A DNA stretch of 64,000 nucleotides from Planctomycetota bacterium (GCA_003388505.1 QQVO01000018.1:62001-126000), one strand, 5' to 3'. Shown: positions 28,658 through 38,199, counted from the first letter of the stretch. Notes: generated by a model from the sequence alone, not told the origin. Program-made: numbers and translations.

Positions 28658-30595
28658 TTAGCCGAGGCGTCCGAACTGGCGGTCGAGTTCGGCGCGGGAG
28701 AGGGTGAGGGCGGTGGGGCGGCCGTGCGGACAGTGATGGTGATCGTCGACCAGATGCCGCTGGGCCAGCAGGCTCTCGATCTCTTCGGCGCTCAGCCGCT
28801 GTCCGGCCTTGATGGCGGCTTTGCAGGACATCATGTGCAGCAGGCTGTCGAGCAGATCCCGGCGATCGACGCGGCGGCCGGTCGATTCCAACTGTTCGAT
28901 CACGGCGCGAATCAACTCCGTCGGATCGGCCCGGCGGAGCATGACCGGATAGCCGGTGATCGCCAGCGTCTGTCCGCCGAAGTCTTCGACGAGCAGCCCG
29001 AGTTCGGCCAGCACCTCGACCTGGTCGAGCACGAGCGACGCTTCTTTCGCGGTCAGTTCGATCGTGACCGGCATCAGCAACCGCTGCACTTCGACGTTGC
29101 CGGCGAGGACTCTGCGGCGGAGGTGTTCGTACAGAATCCGCTCGTGCAGGGCGTGCTGGTCGATGACGGTCAGACCCTCGCCCGACTCCGCCACGAGATA
29201 GCAGTCGAGAATCTGCATGGCCCGCAATCCGCCGGCTGTCGAGGCCGGGCGCGGCGGGGCGTCCGAACCGGGCCCCGGGGCGTCTGCCGGCGCTCGTTCC
29301 GCAGTGTCGTCGGCAGCGGCGTCGAACGGTGCAGATTCCTCATTGACGAATCGATCCGGTCCGCCGGCGTTGGTTGGCGTCTGATCGGCCAACGCCTCGC
29401 GCCGTTCCAACTCCTCCGCGGCCGCCTCCAGATCCGAGAGATCGGTGTTGGGCTGCCAGTTCGAAAGCTGCTCCCGGGCCCAGACCGCGAGTTCCTGCTG
29501 CGACCGGGCGATCTGCTCGGCCGAGACGGCCGACGACCGGCCGGCCGGGGGGGAAGCGGGCTTCCGGTCGACGTCGAGCGGTGCGCCGAACTCCATGCTG
29601 AGGAATTTTGAGCGAAGCGTGGAGAGCAGTTGCCGATAGAGCTGCTGGCCGTCCTGAAAGCGAACTTCACTCTTCGTTGGATGGACATTGACGTCGACCA
29701 GTTCGGGTGGGACTTCCAGAAACAGCACCGCGACCGGATACCGCCCCACCATCAACAGACCGCGGTAGGCCTCCCCCAGGGCGTGCTGCAGCGAACGGTC
29801 CTGAATCCACCGACCGTTCAGATAGAGATACTGCCCTTTGCGGGAGCCCTTGCTGTGCGACGGCTCGGCGACGTACCCCCACAGCCGGACGCCGTGATGT
29901 TCGGAGTCGACCGGGATCATCGCGTCCGCCAGTTCGCTTCCAAAGAAGAGCGAGAGTCTGTCGGTGAGAGACTCTGTGGCCGGGAGTTCGTAAACGGTCT
30001 TCCCGTTATGCCGCAGTACAAGATGCAGCCGCGGGTGGGCGAGCGCAATGCGGGTGAACTGCTCCGCGACGTGCCCGAACTCGGTGGCCTGCGTTTTGAG
30101 GAATTTCCGCCGGACCGGCGTATTGAGGAACAACTGCCGCACTTCCACCAGCGTCCCCGGCGGACAACCGCACGGCCGCGGCGCCTTGGCGATGCCGCCT
30201 TCGACGTCGAGTTCCATCCCCTGCGGCTCATCGTGCGGACGGCTGCGCAGCCGGAACCGCGAGACCTCGGCGATCGAGGCCAGCGCCTCGCCGCGAAAGC
30301 CCATCGTCGCCACGCGGAAGAGATCGTCCGCATCGGCGATCTTGCTGGTGGCGTGGCTGGCGACCGCCAGTTCGAGATCGTCGCCGCGGATCCCTTCGCC
30401 GTCGTCGACGACGCGGATCAGTTCCGCGCCCCCCTGTTCCACGTCGACCTCGATCCGCGTCGCCAGGGCGTCGACGCAGTTTTCGAGCAGTTCCTTGACC
30501 ACGCTCGCCGGCCGCTCGATCACCTCGCCGGCCGCGATCTTGTTCACGACCGCCGGCGAGAGCTGCTGAATGCGGGCTGCAACATCCGTGTGCAT
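28658..30595 (-). CDS. mutL: DNA mismatch repair protein MutL
   Basis: 645 residues. GHKL ATPase at ~1-340: KELLENCVDA (motif I), DDGEGI (motif II), GFRGEALASI (motif III). A Pro/Ala/Asp-rich linker spans ~350-445. The C-terminal domain carries the endonuclease motif DQHALHERILYE (DQHA-x2-E-x4-E) and CPHGRPT, so this is the nicking type of MutL used in bacteria without MutH. Motif I has ENC VDA instead of the usual ENSLDA. Start ATG 30595 matches the family. Divergent or isolated; 770-base repeat-bearing gap upstream. Confidence 0.96.
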   Translation of the reverse strand: MHTDVAARIQQLSPAVVNKIAAGEVIERPASVVKELLENCVDALATRIEVDVEQGGAELIRVVDDGEGIRGDDLELAVASHATSKIADADDLFRVATMGFRGEALASIAEVSRFRLRSRPHDEPQGMELDVEGGIAKAPRPCGCPPGTLVEVRQLFLNTPVRRKFLKTQATEFGHVAEQFTRIALAHPRLHLVLRHNGKTVYELPATESLTDRLSLFFGSELADAMIPVDSEHHGVRLWGYVAEPSHSKGSRKGQYLYLNGRWIQDRSLQHALGEAYRGLLMVGRYPVAVLFLEVPPELVDVNVHPTKSEVRFQDGQQLYRQLLSTLRSKFLSMEFGAPLDVDRKPASPPAGRSSAVSAEQIARSQQELAVWAREQLSNWQPNTDLSDLEAAAEELERREALADQTPTNAGGPDRFVNEESAPFDAAADDTAERAPADAPGPGSDAPPRPASTAGGLRAMQILDCYLVAESGEGLTVIDQHALHERILYEHLRRRVLAGNVEVQRLLMPVTIELTAKEASLVLDQVEVLAELGLLVEDFGGQTLAITGYPVMLRRADPTELIRAVIEQLESTGRRVDRRDLLDSLLHMMSCKAAIKAGQRLSAEEIESLLAQRHLVDDHHHCPHGRPTALTLSRAELDRQFGRLG

Positions 30596-30748
30596 AAGGG
30601 GGAGTTGTTGGTTGTCGGTTATCAGTTGTCAGTCAACGACCGTGTCAACTCGCGCCGTCGCCGGATGAGAGATTGACCGTCGCTCAGGCAGGCGCCTCAT
30701 CAGGAACTGTAAGCTCAAGACCGGCAACTGAAAACTCAAGGCCGGATT

Positions 30749-30778
30749 ATTCACCACGGAGACACGGAGAGACGGAGG
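30749..30778. repeat. Short dispersed repeat (CACGGAGACACGGAG type)
   Basis: TTCACCACGGAGACACGGAG, the reverse of a second copy at 38421-38449. It lies in the 773-base gap 30596-31368, which also has AACTGAAAACTC-type stretches at ~30606, 30703-30740 and 31225-31265 (similar to 5345-5392 before the GspE gene) and the family B copy at 30963-31129. No gene seen in this gap. Confidence 0.7.
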
Positions 30779-30962
30779 AGGTTGATCGCGCTCCTTACAG
30801 TCACGGCGTCGTATGACGCACGCATGTCCTGCGATGATGAAGAAATCGTGGCGATTCGTCACCGAGCGGCCGCGCCGAATTGCGAGATTAACTTCACCAG
30901 GATTCCAGCGCAGGCAGCGCCCAGTGTCGAACTTGCTGCGCCTGAAACTTCTCCGTAAGTCC

Positions 30963-31129
30963 TTTTTTCTGTGCTACGCACTGGCGAGAGTTTGTCGTCC
31001 CGCGGAAATTGCGGCGTTTGTCCGCAGCGCACGCTGCCAGCGTGCGCCCGTGGTTTTTGCGATCAGCGGGACGCACGCAAGGCTGCGTGCGCTACGTGGT
31101 TGGGTTGCGGGCGACGCCCGCGCTGGGTC
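30963..31129. repeat. Dispersed repeat, family B long form, copy 3
   Basis: Aligns across ~165 bases with 14585-14751, including two hairpins (GCGCACGCTGCCAGCGTGCGC and GCACGCAAGGCTGCGTGC). Same orientation as copy 2. Confidence 0.85.
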
Positions 31130-31368
31130 CTCCGCGTCTGTGGTGAAATCTCTGGTGAATAATCCGGGCCACCACGTCTGAGCGTTGCCCCGTGGCGTCC
31201 TGAAATCCATTCGTGGGGAGACCTCCAACGAACTGTAAACTTGAACCTGACCACTGAAAACTCTCCCGCCTCTTCACCCACTGCCGCACGCCGTTGTCCC
31301 ACTTCAACTCCGCTCGTCTCTGCCTTCCCTTGCGACTTTGCGTTGAAACAAGAACGCGGCTCAGCAGT

Positions 31369-32076
31369 TCACGCTCGACCCTCCCCGGAAGATTCCACCG
31401 CCTCGCCTTTCGTCTCTTCCAACTGAAACTCGTCAATCAACTCCTTCCTCCGCTCCGCGACTTCTTCGTCGAAGCGGGCCAGGACGTCTTTGGCGCGGTC
31501 CCGTGACGTGACGAGGCCGATGATGAGGTACTGCAATACGGCCATTCCGTAACAGACCCAGCCGACAGTCCCCCCGAGGATGACGGCGATGATCGCGAAC
31601 ACCGGCGACGAACGGTTGAGATGCTGGCACAGCAGCCCGCGGACGAGCGGGCGGACGTATTTCTTCAGGCTCGGCCACAGGCCCTGCTCGCGGTCGTATT
31701 CGAATTTCGGCGGGCCGGGGTGGATCAGGCTGAACAGTTCCTGGTCGGGCATCGCCTCGATCACGGCGATCGCCAGCAACAGCCGGCCCGCAAAGAGAAT
31801 CCAGTTCTGCTCCGAAATGGCGTAGTCGAACCGGATGGCCAAAAGGCTGCCGATCCATAGCTCGAAGTTCTTCGTCGCGGTCAGCAACAGCAGCGATCCG
31901 CGAAACCACTCCTCGATGTCCTTTTCCAGTTCCCGGTCGTGATCCTGGGGAACGAGGTAGGGCACCCGCCGCCTGAGAAAGCGATAACCGGGCACGGCAA
32001 CGGTCCGCACGGTGTACCGCGTCAGCGGACGTACGATCGGCGAGAGGATCGGATCCAGAATTGCACGTTTGAACAC
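31369..32076 (-). CDS. Membrane protein of unknown function
   Basis: 235 residues from GTG 32076. Two hydrophobic regions (~85-115, LLAIRFDYAISEQNWILFAGRLLLAIAV broken by polar residues; ~165-200, SSPVFAIIAVILGG and YLIIGLVTS) separated by a basic, charged stretch; both ends are charged. The frame continues upstream to 32379 straight through repeat A copy 2, which is why I do not use that longer start; GTG 32088 is an alternative. No family recognised. Confidence 0.65.
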   Translation of the reverse strand: MFKRAILDPILSPIVRPLTRYTVRTVAVPGYRFLRRRVPYLVPQDHDRELEKDIEEWFRGSLLLLTATKNFELWIGSLLAIRFDYAISEQNWILFAGRLLLAIAVIEAMPDQELFSLIHPGPPKFEYDREQGLWPSLKKYVRPLVRGLLCQHLNRSSPVFAIIAVILGGTVGWVCYGMAVLQYLIIGLVTSRDRAKDVLARFDEEVAERRKELIDEFQLEETKGEAVESSGEGRA

Positions 32077-32125
32077 GCCGCCCGGCACGCCTGGTCCCTT
32101 TCCCGTCCGTATGCCAGGTTTCCAA

Positions 32126-32412
32126 CCCTGACGTTTACACACGTCTCTCGATCCCCGTTCGAGCGACTCTCCGAGAGATTCGAATGGAACGCGGATGACC
32201 ACGGATTGGACCGATTTTCGCTGATTGCTGTCTTGCGTGTCGACGCCATGCGAGCCGGACCGATGCGGTCTCGCCGGTGCCGCCTTTTGAAGGAATTCCC
32301 TGAAAAACCGTGCTGATCCGCCGAATCCGTGAAAATCTGTGTCCTGTTCGGGAACCCCCTGGGCCCGGTGTCTCGGCACCGGGCACGAGACGAGTCTTGC
32401 GTTACTGACAGG
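32126..32412. repeat. ~290-bp MITE-like repeat (family A), copy 2
   Basis: CCCTGACGTTTACACAC at the left end, TTACTGACAGG at the right. Shares with the other copies CGAATGGAACGCGGATGACC, GATTTTCGCTGATTG, GATGCGGTCTCGCC, GTGCTGATCCGCCGAATCC and AAAATCTGTGTCCTGTTC. Occupies most of the gap 32077-32470. Confidence 0.9.
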
Positions 32413-32470
32413 TTTTCAACCGGTCCAAACCAGCTCCGTTTGGTGTTTCCACTCTCGAAGACTCCATCGC

Positions 32471-33550
32471 TCAATCTTCATCGAGCGCCGCACGATGGGC
32501 GGACGTCACTTCTATCAGCCTGGCTTGATCCTCGAACGGCACGTACGTGGCGCGCATTACGAAGCCGTAGGATTCGCCGACCTGGCCGTCCGGGATGAAC
32601 CACTGAAAGTCCCACGCCGGGTTGCCCTGGCCGCCGCCGCTGGGCGATTGCGCCAGCCAGATCGAGTCTCGTGGACGGAACATCAGAGCCAACGCCATCT
32701 TGTGACTCACTCCGTAGTACCACGGCTGTGTGTATACGTACGGGGAGCGGCCCCGGACCAGTGTTAACGGAAAATCGGCGTCGATTTCCGGAAACAGGAG
32801 TGGCTCGGCCGGAGGATGCGTGGCGTTCGTTCCGTGCTGGGGGGAGACGCAGTGAATCCAGTCTCCCCGTTCGTGCTCGGCGGTTGTGGGATGCCCCACA
32901 AAGTGAATTCCGCCATCCTCCGGTTGCTGGATATAGCTGGCCCAGAACAGGCCGATGAAGCCTTGCGAAAACGTGTCGCCGCGCGGGATGCATTCGAACG
33001 TGTACTCGATTGTGCCGTCGTCCAGCAGTTGATACCGGCCGCAGCTTTCCAGGCGGAAGTGAGGCGTGGGCGGCTGGTAGAGTTCGACGGTCGCTTCATC
33101 GACGACCCGCAGTTCCATCGGGCTCGTCCGCGGCTCGAACTTCTCGACCAGCCCCTGCGTCGTGCCGTCGTGGATGTGCTCGAAGTTCAATCCGGCGTAC
33201 GTGGGCACGAACAGGTTCTCACTCCGTTCTGTGTGCGTGAGTGACGCCACCCCGTTGTAGCCGGCCCTGTGACCGGGCAACTCGGGCACATCGACCGCCG
33301 CGTTATCGACAATCACGGCGGTCACATCGCCCCGTCGCAGCGCGACGAAATGCTCTTCGGGGACGCGGTATTCGACCGAGTTGTCAGTCAGACTCGTCAC
33401 GCCGGGCGCGGAGAGCGGATGTTCCGCCAGCAGCGACCCTTCCATTGTCGTAACCGCCGCTGCGCCGGCGATCCAGAGCAGCAGCAGTCGCGCCCGCCGG
33501 GAAGCGGGTGTGCTCGACCGTAGACGAAATTGTTGCCACTGACTCTTCAT
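32471..33550 (-). CDS. Secreted protein of unknown function
   Basis: 359 residues. Basic N-terminus, then a hydrophobic segment ([15 protein letters not shown], ~22-36) with a plausible cleavage after it. The rest is beta-rich with many Tyr, Trp and His (for example [46 protein letters not shown]), suggesting a beta-sandwich or lectin-like fold. I do not recognise a catalytic motif. It is followed by a repeat and preceded by another minus-strand gene 34 bases upstream, so the two may be co-transcribed. Confidence 0.75.
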   Translation of the reverse strand: MKSQWQQFRLRSSTPASRRARLLLLWIAGAAAVTTMEGSLLAEHPLSAPGVTSLTDNSVEYRVPEEHFVALRRGDVTAVIVDNAAVDVPELPGHRAGYNGVASLTHTERSENLFVPTYAGLNFEHIHDGTTQGLVEKFEPRTSPMELRVVDEATVELYQPPTPHFRLESCGRYQLLDDGTIEYTFECIPRGDTFSQGFIGLFWASYIQQPEDGGIHFVGHPTTAEHERGDWIHCVSPQHGTNATHPPAEPLLFPEIDADFPLTLVRGRSPYVYTQPWYYGVSHKMALALMFRPRDSIWLAQSPSGGGQGNPAWDFQWFIPDGQVGESYGFVMRATYVPFEDQARLIEVTSAHRAALDED

Positions 33551-33584
33551 CGTTCAATCTCCCGTTTCACGTCTGCGCCCAACG

Positions 33585-34409
33585 TCATGTGATTGCCTGA
33601 TTGGTCGCCATGATGGCACTGCAGACGGGACACATCTCAAAGACGATTTCAATGTCGCTGCAAGGAAGATCACATCGCTCTCCCCAGGGCGAAAACACAT
33701 CCAGTGTGTCGTGCTCAACACAGTCTCCGAATGGATAGGCCGGCACAATCGCAATGATCTGCATCGACCTGGGCACTGTATGATTCGAACACTCAGGGTT
33801 GGGGCAGACGCTCGCCGGGTGGCCCTGGCACGATGGACCTGATGCAGTCAACTGCAACTCTTCATCTGTTGCGCGCGAAATTCCGCCGACCGAAGGATCA
33901 CGTTCGTTTCGGAGATCCCTGATCAACGCCCTCTGATCCTGCGGACTGAGTGATTCAATTCCGAACACATCGATGTATTCGCGAACGTGTTCGCGATTGA
34001 GCGGGTCGAACGGAGATCGCTCGGCAACCACTGCGCGAAATTCGAACTGATCGGGAAACCTGTCATACGGATATTCCGGGTTTTCGCCAACCGAGTTCTC
34101 CTGATGCAGATCGAGTCGGAATGTCTCAATCCGGCTCTCTGAGTCGATTCGGTAACCTACCCGCATTCGCGAGCGGAGATCGAAGCAATAGTAGAGCGGC
34201 AAGTACCGGATGCCGGGGATCGTAATCGGGATCTCCGGATCCTGCGTGTTGATCAGGTACAGCAAGTGCAACGGGCTGCGGGTTCTTTCGAGCAGTGCGC
34301 CATGATGTTGCACAGGGCCTCCAAATGAGTGCCCGTAACGGCTCTCCTCGGCCTCGAAGAGTTCCGCAACAAACCACCGGCCGTACAGTTCCGTTCTACG
34401 GAGATGCAT
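33585..34409 (-). CDS. Unknown protein with Cys/His clusters
   Basis: 274 residues from ATG 34409 (MHLRRTELYGRWFVAELFE); ATG 34478 would add 23 residues but leave only 40 bases to the divergent DUF1549 gene. The middle contains LHLLYLINTQDPEIPITIPG and an acidic/aromatic stretch. The C-terminal third has Cys/His groups (CPNPECSNH, ERCDLPCSD, FEMCPVCSAIM) that could bind zinc. No family recognised. Probably cytoplasmic; no signal or membrane segment. Confidence 0.7.
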   Translation of the reverse strand: MHLRRTELYGRWFVAELFEAEESRYGHSFGGPVQHHGALLERTRSPLHLLYLINTQDPEIPITIPGIRYLPLYYCFDLRSRMRVGYRIDSESRIETFRLDLHQENSVGENPEYPYDRFPDQFEFRAVVAERSPFDPLNREHVREYIDVFGIESLSPQDQRALIRDLRNERDPSVGGISRATDEELQLTASGPSCQGHPASVCPNPECSNHTVPRSMQIIAIVPAYPFGDCVEHDTLDVFSPWGERCDLPCSDIEIVFEMCPVCSAIMATNQAIT

Positions 34410-34518
34410 CTCACGGACTTTGAAACGATGGAATTGTATCGACCGCGGCTGATATGATACGCGTTGGAGTCTATCCATCCATCGTCCCCCGCCACAGCCC
34501 CCACCTGCGGAGGAATTC

Positions 34519-37500
34519 ATGCTGCATCGTCTGCTTCCTCTGGTCGCGCTGGCTCTCGCACCAGCGACGTGCGTGGCCGACGCCAACTATGAGAGCGACA
34601 TCAAGCCGCTTTTCGCCAAGAAGTGCGGCGCGTGCCACTCCGCGCTGGAGCAGGAGGCGGACCTGCGGCTGGATGCGGGAACGCTGATCCATCAGGGGGG
34701 CGGCTCCGGAGCGGTCATCATCCCCGGTGACGCGGACGGCAGTCTGCTGTTCGAGCGCATCACGGCCGAAGACCCGGCTGATCGCATGCCTCCCGAAGGG
34801 GAGGGGGAGCCGCTCACGCCGGAACAGATCGATCTGGTGCGATCGTGGATCAACGGCGGCGCGGAATACCCGGCCGATGAGACAATCCCGGCCGACCCCC
34901 GCGAACACTGGGCCTATCAGGTTCCGCAGCGACCGGCTGTCCCGCAGGTTGACGCGGCAGAGTGGTCGGCCCATCCGATTGATGCGTTTCTCGCCGCGAA
35001 GCATCAGGAGGCCGGCGTGACGCCGGTGGGCCTTGCCGATCGTCGCACGCTTCTGCGGCGGCTCTATCTCGACCTCGTCGGACTGCCGCCGTCGCGCGAG
35101 GAGCAGCAGGCATTTCTGGCGGACGACTCCGAGGACGCCTGGGAACGGACGGTCGAGCGGTTGCTGGCATCCCCCGAGCACGCGGAGCGCTGGGCGCGGC
35201 ACTGGATGGACGTGTGGCGCTACAGCGACTGGGACGGGTATCGCGAGGAAGTCCGCGGCAGCCACAAGCACATCTGGCGGTGGCGGGAATGGATCATCGA
35301 GTCGCTGCTGGCCGACAAGCCGTACGACCGGATGATTCTTGAGATGCTGGCGGCTGATGAACTTGCACCCGGCGATGAAGACGCCGTTCGCGCCACCGGT
35401 TTTCTGGTGCGGAACTATCACGTTTACAACCGCGACCTGTGGATGGACCGCACCGTCGAGCACACGGCGAAGGCGTTCCTCGGCGTCACGATGAACTGCT
35501 CGAAATGCCACGCCCACAAGTACGATCCGCTGCCGCAGTTGGACTACTATGCGATGCGGGCGATCTTTGAGCCGTACAAGGTCCGCATCGACCGGCTGCC
35601 GGGTGAGCCGGACCTTAACCAGGACGGTCTCGTGCGGGCCTATGACGCTGAACTTGAGACACCCACATACGTCTACCTCCGCGGCAACGAGAAGCATCCC
35701 GACAAGGAGCACCCGGTCACCCCGGCTCTCCCCGAGATCTTCGCAGACAGTCTCGAAGTCGCTGCCGTGGATTTGCCGGTCTCGGCCTGGTATCCCGATC
35801 TGGCGGAGGAGCGGTCCTCTCAGATCCTCGCGGCGGCGGCGGGCCGGATTACGGAGGCGAAAGCAGCTCTGGCCAAAGCAGAGAGCGAGCATGAACAGGC
35901 GTCGCTGCAGGTCGCGCGACTGGAAGCCGCAGAGGAGACGGAACCCGGAGTCGTGACGTCGGGAGACGCCGCTGCCGTTCTTGACGACCGTTTCACCGAA
36001 GAGCGACCTGATCTCTGGAAGCGAGCCAGCGGGGAGTGGGAGTATGCCGACGGCCGGTTGCGACAGACTGAGGTTTCGCAGCAGAAGAGTGAGCTGGTCG
36101 CCCTGGTTGAACAGCCGCAGGACTTCCGGGCGGAGTTTCAGTTCCGGATCCTGGGGGGCGGCACCTATCACTCCGTCGGACTCAGCTTCGACCGCACCGA
36201 ATCCGGCGACAGCGAGGGGGTCTACCTCAGCGCGCACGGGCCCAGGCCGAAGGTGCAGATCGTCCACACGCGCGGCGGGCAGGCGAGCTATCCCGCGAAC
36301 GGTGCAAAGCCGCTGCCGATCGAACTGAACCGGGACTACCGGCTGGCCGTCGCGGTGAGGGACCAACTGGTCAACGTCTTCGTCGATGACGTGCTGGTGC
36401 TGGCCTACACGCTGCCGGAAGAGCGCCGCGAAGGGGGGTTTTCGCTGTGGGCGTTCGACGCGCAGGCGGAGTTCGTCTCCGCCCGGCTGGCGGAATTGGC
36501 GGAAGAGGCGGTATTGGCGGAAAGCGTCGACAGTCAGCAGCCAATGACGGTCGAGCAGGCCCGGCAGACTGTTGAGGCACAGTCCGTCCGGGTCGAACTG
36601 GCTCGTCAGAAACTGGCGGCTGAGCAGGCCGCACTGCACTCGCTCGAAGCGCGTCTCGCCGCCGACCGGGCGAAATACTCCGATCCGCCGACAGACGATT
36701 CGTCGGAACTGGCAGCAGCAGCAGCGAAGGCGGAACGGCAGCATCGCTACGAGCAGGCACAACTCGCCGTCACAGAGGCGAAGCTGAATCTCCTGCTGGA
36801 GCAACACAAGCAGAACGGTGCAGAGAACGCCGAGGCGACGCTCGAACCGCTGCAGAAGAAACTCACCGAAGCGGAGGAGAAACTCGCGGAGGCGACAGCA
36901 GCCCTGGACGGAGACGGGGCCGAGTACCGCCCGTTTTCAACGCAGTTTCCGAAGACCAGCACGGGCCGCCGGCTGGCGTTCGCTCGCTGGGTCGCTTCGC
37001 CCGACAATCCGCTGACGGCGCGGGTGGCGGTCAACCACATCTGGCTGCGGCACTTCGGGACGCCGCTGGTCGACAACGTCTTCGACTTCGGCCTCCGGTC
37101 GCCGCAGCCGCTGCACCACGACCTGCTCGACTGGCTCGCGGTCGAACTGATCGAGAACAACTGGAGCATGCGGCACGTGCACCGGTTGATTGTGACGTCG
37201 CGGGCCTATCGGCTGGCGTCGTCGACCAACGCGCCTGACGCCCACGGGTTGCAACCCGTGGGCTTTGAAATCGATCCCGAGAACGCCTATTACTGGCGGG
37301 CCAACGTCCGCCGGCTGGATGCGGAGGCGGTCCGCGACAGCGTCCTCGCCGTCGCCGGGTCGCTCGACCTCTCCCGCGGCGGGCCGGACATCGACTACAG
37401 CGCAGGCGAGACTGTTTTCCGCCGCAGCCTCTACTTCCGGCACGCCTACGAGAAGCAGATGCGGTTTCTGGTGCTGTTCGACGCGGCCAGTCCCAATGAG

Positions 37501-37875
37501 TGCTATCGACGCAGCGCGAGCATCGTCCCACAGCAGGCGCTGGCGCTCGTCAACAGTTCGCTGTCGATTTCGCAGTCGCGGGTGCTGGCCCGTTCGCTGA
37601 CGGACGAGGTCGGCGCGGGACAAGAGTTCGATGACGCCTTTCTGACCGCCGCCTTCGAGCAGATCCTCTGCCGCCCGCCCAGTGATGACGAACGGGCCGC
37701 CTGCCGGGAGTTTCTCGCGTCGCAGGCGGAGCAACTGGCCGCGCCCGACACGCTGACGGCAGCCGTGAACGGGGCCGACGTCCCGGTGGCGGCCTCGGCG
37801 GACGCCGGCCAGCGGGCGCGGGAAAACCTGGTCCACGTGCTGATGAATCACAACGATTTTGTCACCGTGCGGTAG
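34519..37875 (+). CDS. DUF1549/DUF1553 protein with cytochrome c domain and inserted glucanase-like domain
   Basis: 1118 residues. Signal peptide 1-20; planctomycete cytochrome C domain with heme motif CGACH (~36-40) to ~118; DUF1549 at ~150-345 including a second CSKCH; coiled coil ~430-480; a beta domain at ~490-660 resembling DUF1080/LamG (DFRAEFQFRILGGGTYHSVG); a long Ala/Glu-rich coiled coil ~680-800; DUF1553 at ~800-1115 (FARWVASPDNPLTARVAVNH, RRSLYFRHAYEKQMRF). GGAGG precedes the ATG. These proteins occur next to DUF1501 genes and are thought to act on polysaccharides or sulfated sugars; exact role unknown. A 24-bp palindrome is embedded in frame at codons 908-915. Confidence 0.93.
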   Translation: MLHRLLPLVALALAPATCVADANYESDIKPLFAKKCGACHSALEQEADLRLDAGTLIHQGGGSGAVIIPGDADGSLLFERITAEDPADRMPPEGEGEPLTPEQIDLVRSWINGGAEYPADETIPADPREHWAYQVPQRPAVPQVDAAEWSAHPIDAFLAAKHQEAGVTPVGLADRRTLLRRLYLDLVGLPPSREEQQAFLADDSEDAWERTVERLLASPEHAERWARHWMDVWRYSDWDGYREEVRGSHKHIWRWREWIIESLLADKPYDRMILEMLAADELAPGDEDAVRATGFLVRNYHVYNRDLWMDRTVEHTAKAFLGVTMNCSKCHAHKYDPLPQLDYYAMRAIFEPYKVRIDRLPGEPDLNQDGLVRAYDAELETPTYVYLRGNEKHPDKEHPVTPALPEIFADSLEVAAVDLPVSAWYPDLAEERSSQILAAAAGRITEAKAALAKAESEHEQASLQVARLEAAEETEPGVVTSGDAAAVLDDRFTEERPDLWKRASGEWEYADGRLRQTEVSQQKSELVALVEQPQDFRAEFQFRILGGGTYHSVGLSFDRTESGDSEGVYLSAHGPRPKVQIVHTRGGQASYPANGAKPLPIELNRDYRLAVAVRDQLVNVFVDDVLVLAYTLPEERREGGFSLWAFDAQAEFVSARLAELAEEAVLAESVDSQQPMTVEQARQTVEAQSVRVELARQKLAAEQAALHSLEARLAADRAKYSDPPTDDSSELAAAAAKAERQHRYEQAQLAVTEAKLNLLLEQHKQNGAENAEATLEPLQKKLTEAEEKLAEATAALDGDGAEYRPFSTQFPKTSTGRRLAFARWVASPDNPLTARVAVNHIWLRHFGTPLVDNVFDFGLRSPQPLHHDLLDWLAVELIENNWSMRHVHRLIVTSRAYRLASSTNAPDAHGLQPVGFEIDPENAYYWRANVRRLDAEAVRDSVLAVAGSLDLSRGGPDIDYSAGETVFRRSLYFRHAYEKQMRFLVLFDAASPNECYRRSASIVPQQALALVNSSLSISQSRVLARSLTDEVGAGQEFDDAFLTAAFEQILCRPPSDDERAACREFLASQAEQLAAPDTLTAAVNGADVPVAASADAGQRARENLVHVLMNHNDFVTVR
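37240..37263. repeat. Perfect 24-bp palindrome inside the DUF1553 coding region
   Basis: GCCCACGGGTTG followed by its exact reverse complement. Read in frame it encodes A-H-G-L-Q-P-V-G (residues 908-915) between NAPD and FEIDPEN, in a place where relatives usually have a short loop. Such a CCCACGGGTTGCAACC-type palindrome is an intergenic repeat in planctomycetes; here it has been tolerated inside a gene. Confidence 0.85.
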
Positions 37876-37927
37876 AATCTGGTTTCGGGCGAATCACCAG
37901 TGTAGAAGACCGTTCCCGGACGATTCG

Positions 37928-38149
37928 ATGACGACGCCAAATAGAACTCTCGAAACCCGATTGAGCGCTGTTGAACAGGCGGTCGCTGACTTACGGCAGC
38001 GACTCGACGCAATGCGAGAAGCACCGTCCTGGCTGGATCGCATGACGGGCGCATTCGCGGAGTTTCCCGAATTCGAGGATGTGATTCGGTACGGGAGGCA
38101 GACTCGCGAATCCGAACGCTCGGACAACGGGGATGAGGAGAATTGGTGA
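37928..38149 (+). CDS. VapB/antitoxin-like small protein
   Basis: 73 residues. An N-terminal amphipathic coiled-coil (LETRLSAVEQAVADLRQRLD), then APSWLDRMTGAFAEFPEFEDVIRYGRQTRESE and an acidic tail. This pattern (short heptad coil, then F.E.P.FEEVLRLGRE.R) belongs to small proteins encoded directly upstream of PIN-domain toxins. Its TGA overlaps a GTG that opens with a PIN-like N-terminus (next feature). Sits between the DUF1549/1553 and DUF1501 genes, 52 bases after the former. Antitoxin role inferred from context. Confidence 0.65.
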   Translation: MTTPNRTLETRLSAVEQAVADLRQRLDAMREAPSWLDRMTGAFAEFPEFEDVIRYGRQTRESERSDNGDEENW

Positions 38150-38199
38150 CGTACTTGCTCGATGCAGGACTCAGGTATGGCAGACCGGAAAACAGATGA
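38146..38199 (+). pseudogene. Remnant of a VapC-type PIN toxin
   Basis: GTG at 38146 overlaps the upstream stop codon (GTGA) exactly as in vapBC operons. It encodes VTYLLDA, the usual first strand of PIN toxins (MTYLLDTN, with the first catalytic Asp), but after seven matching residues the sequence diverges and stops at TGA 38197, only 17 codons long. The remaining ~120 codons of a PIN domain are missing and the HicB gene starts inside the remnant. Confidence 0.55.

Noticed and set aside
32077-32379. N-terminal extension of the membrane-protein gene at 31369-32076
   Set aside because: The extra ~100 codons translate the family A repeat, which is also non-coding at its other two sites.
34471-36807. 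778-codon minus-strand open frame
   Set aside because: Antisense to the DUF1549/1553 gene, with no recognisable domain and composition dictated by the opposite strand.
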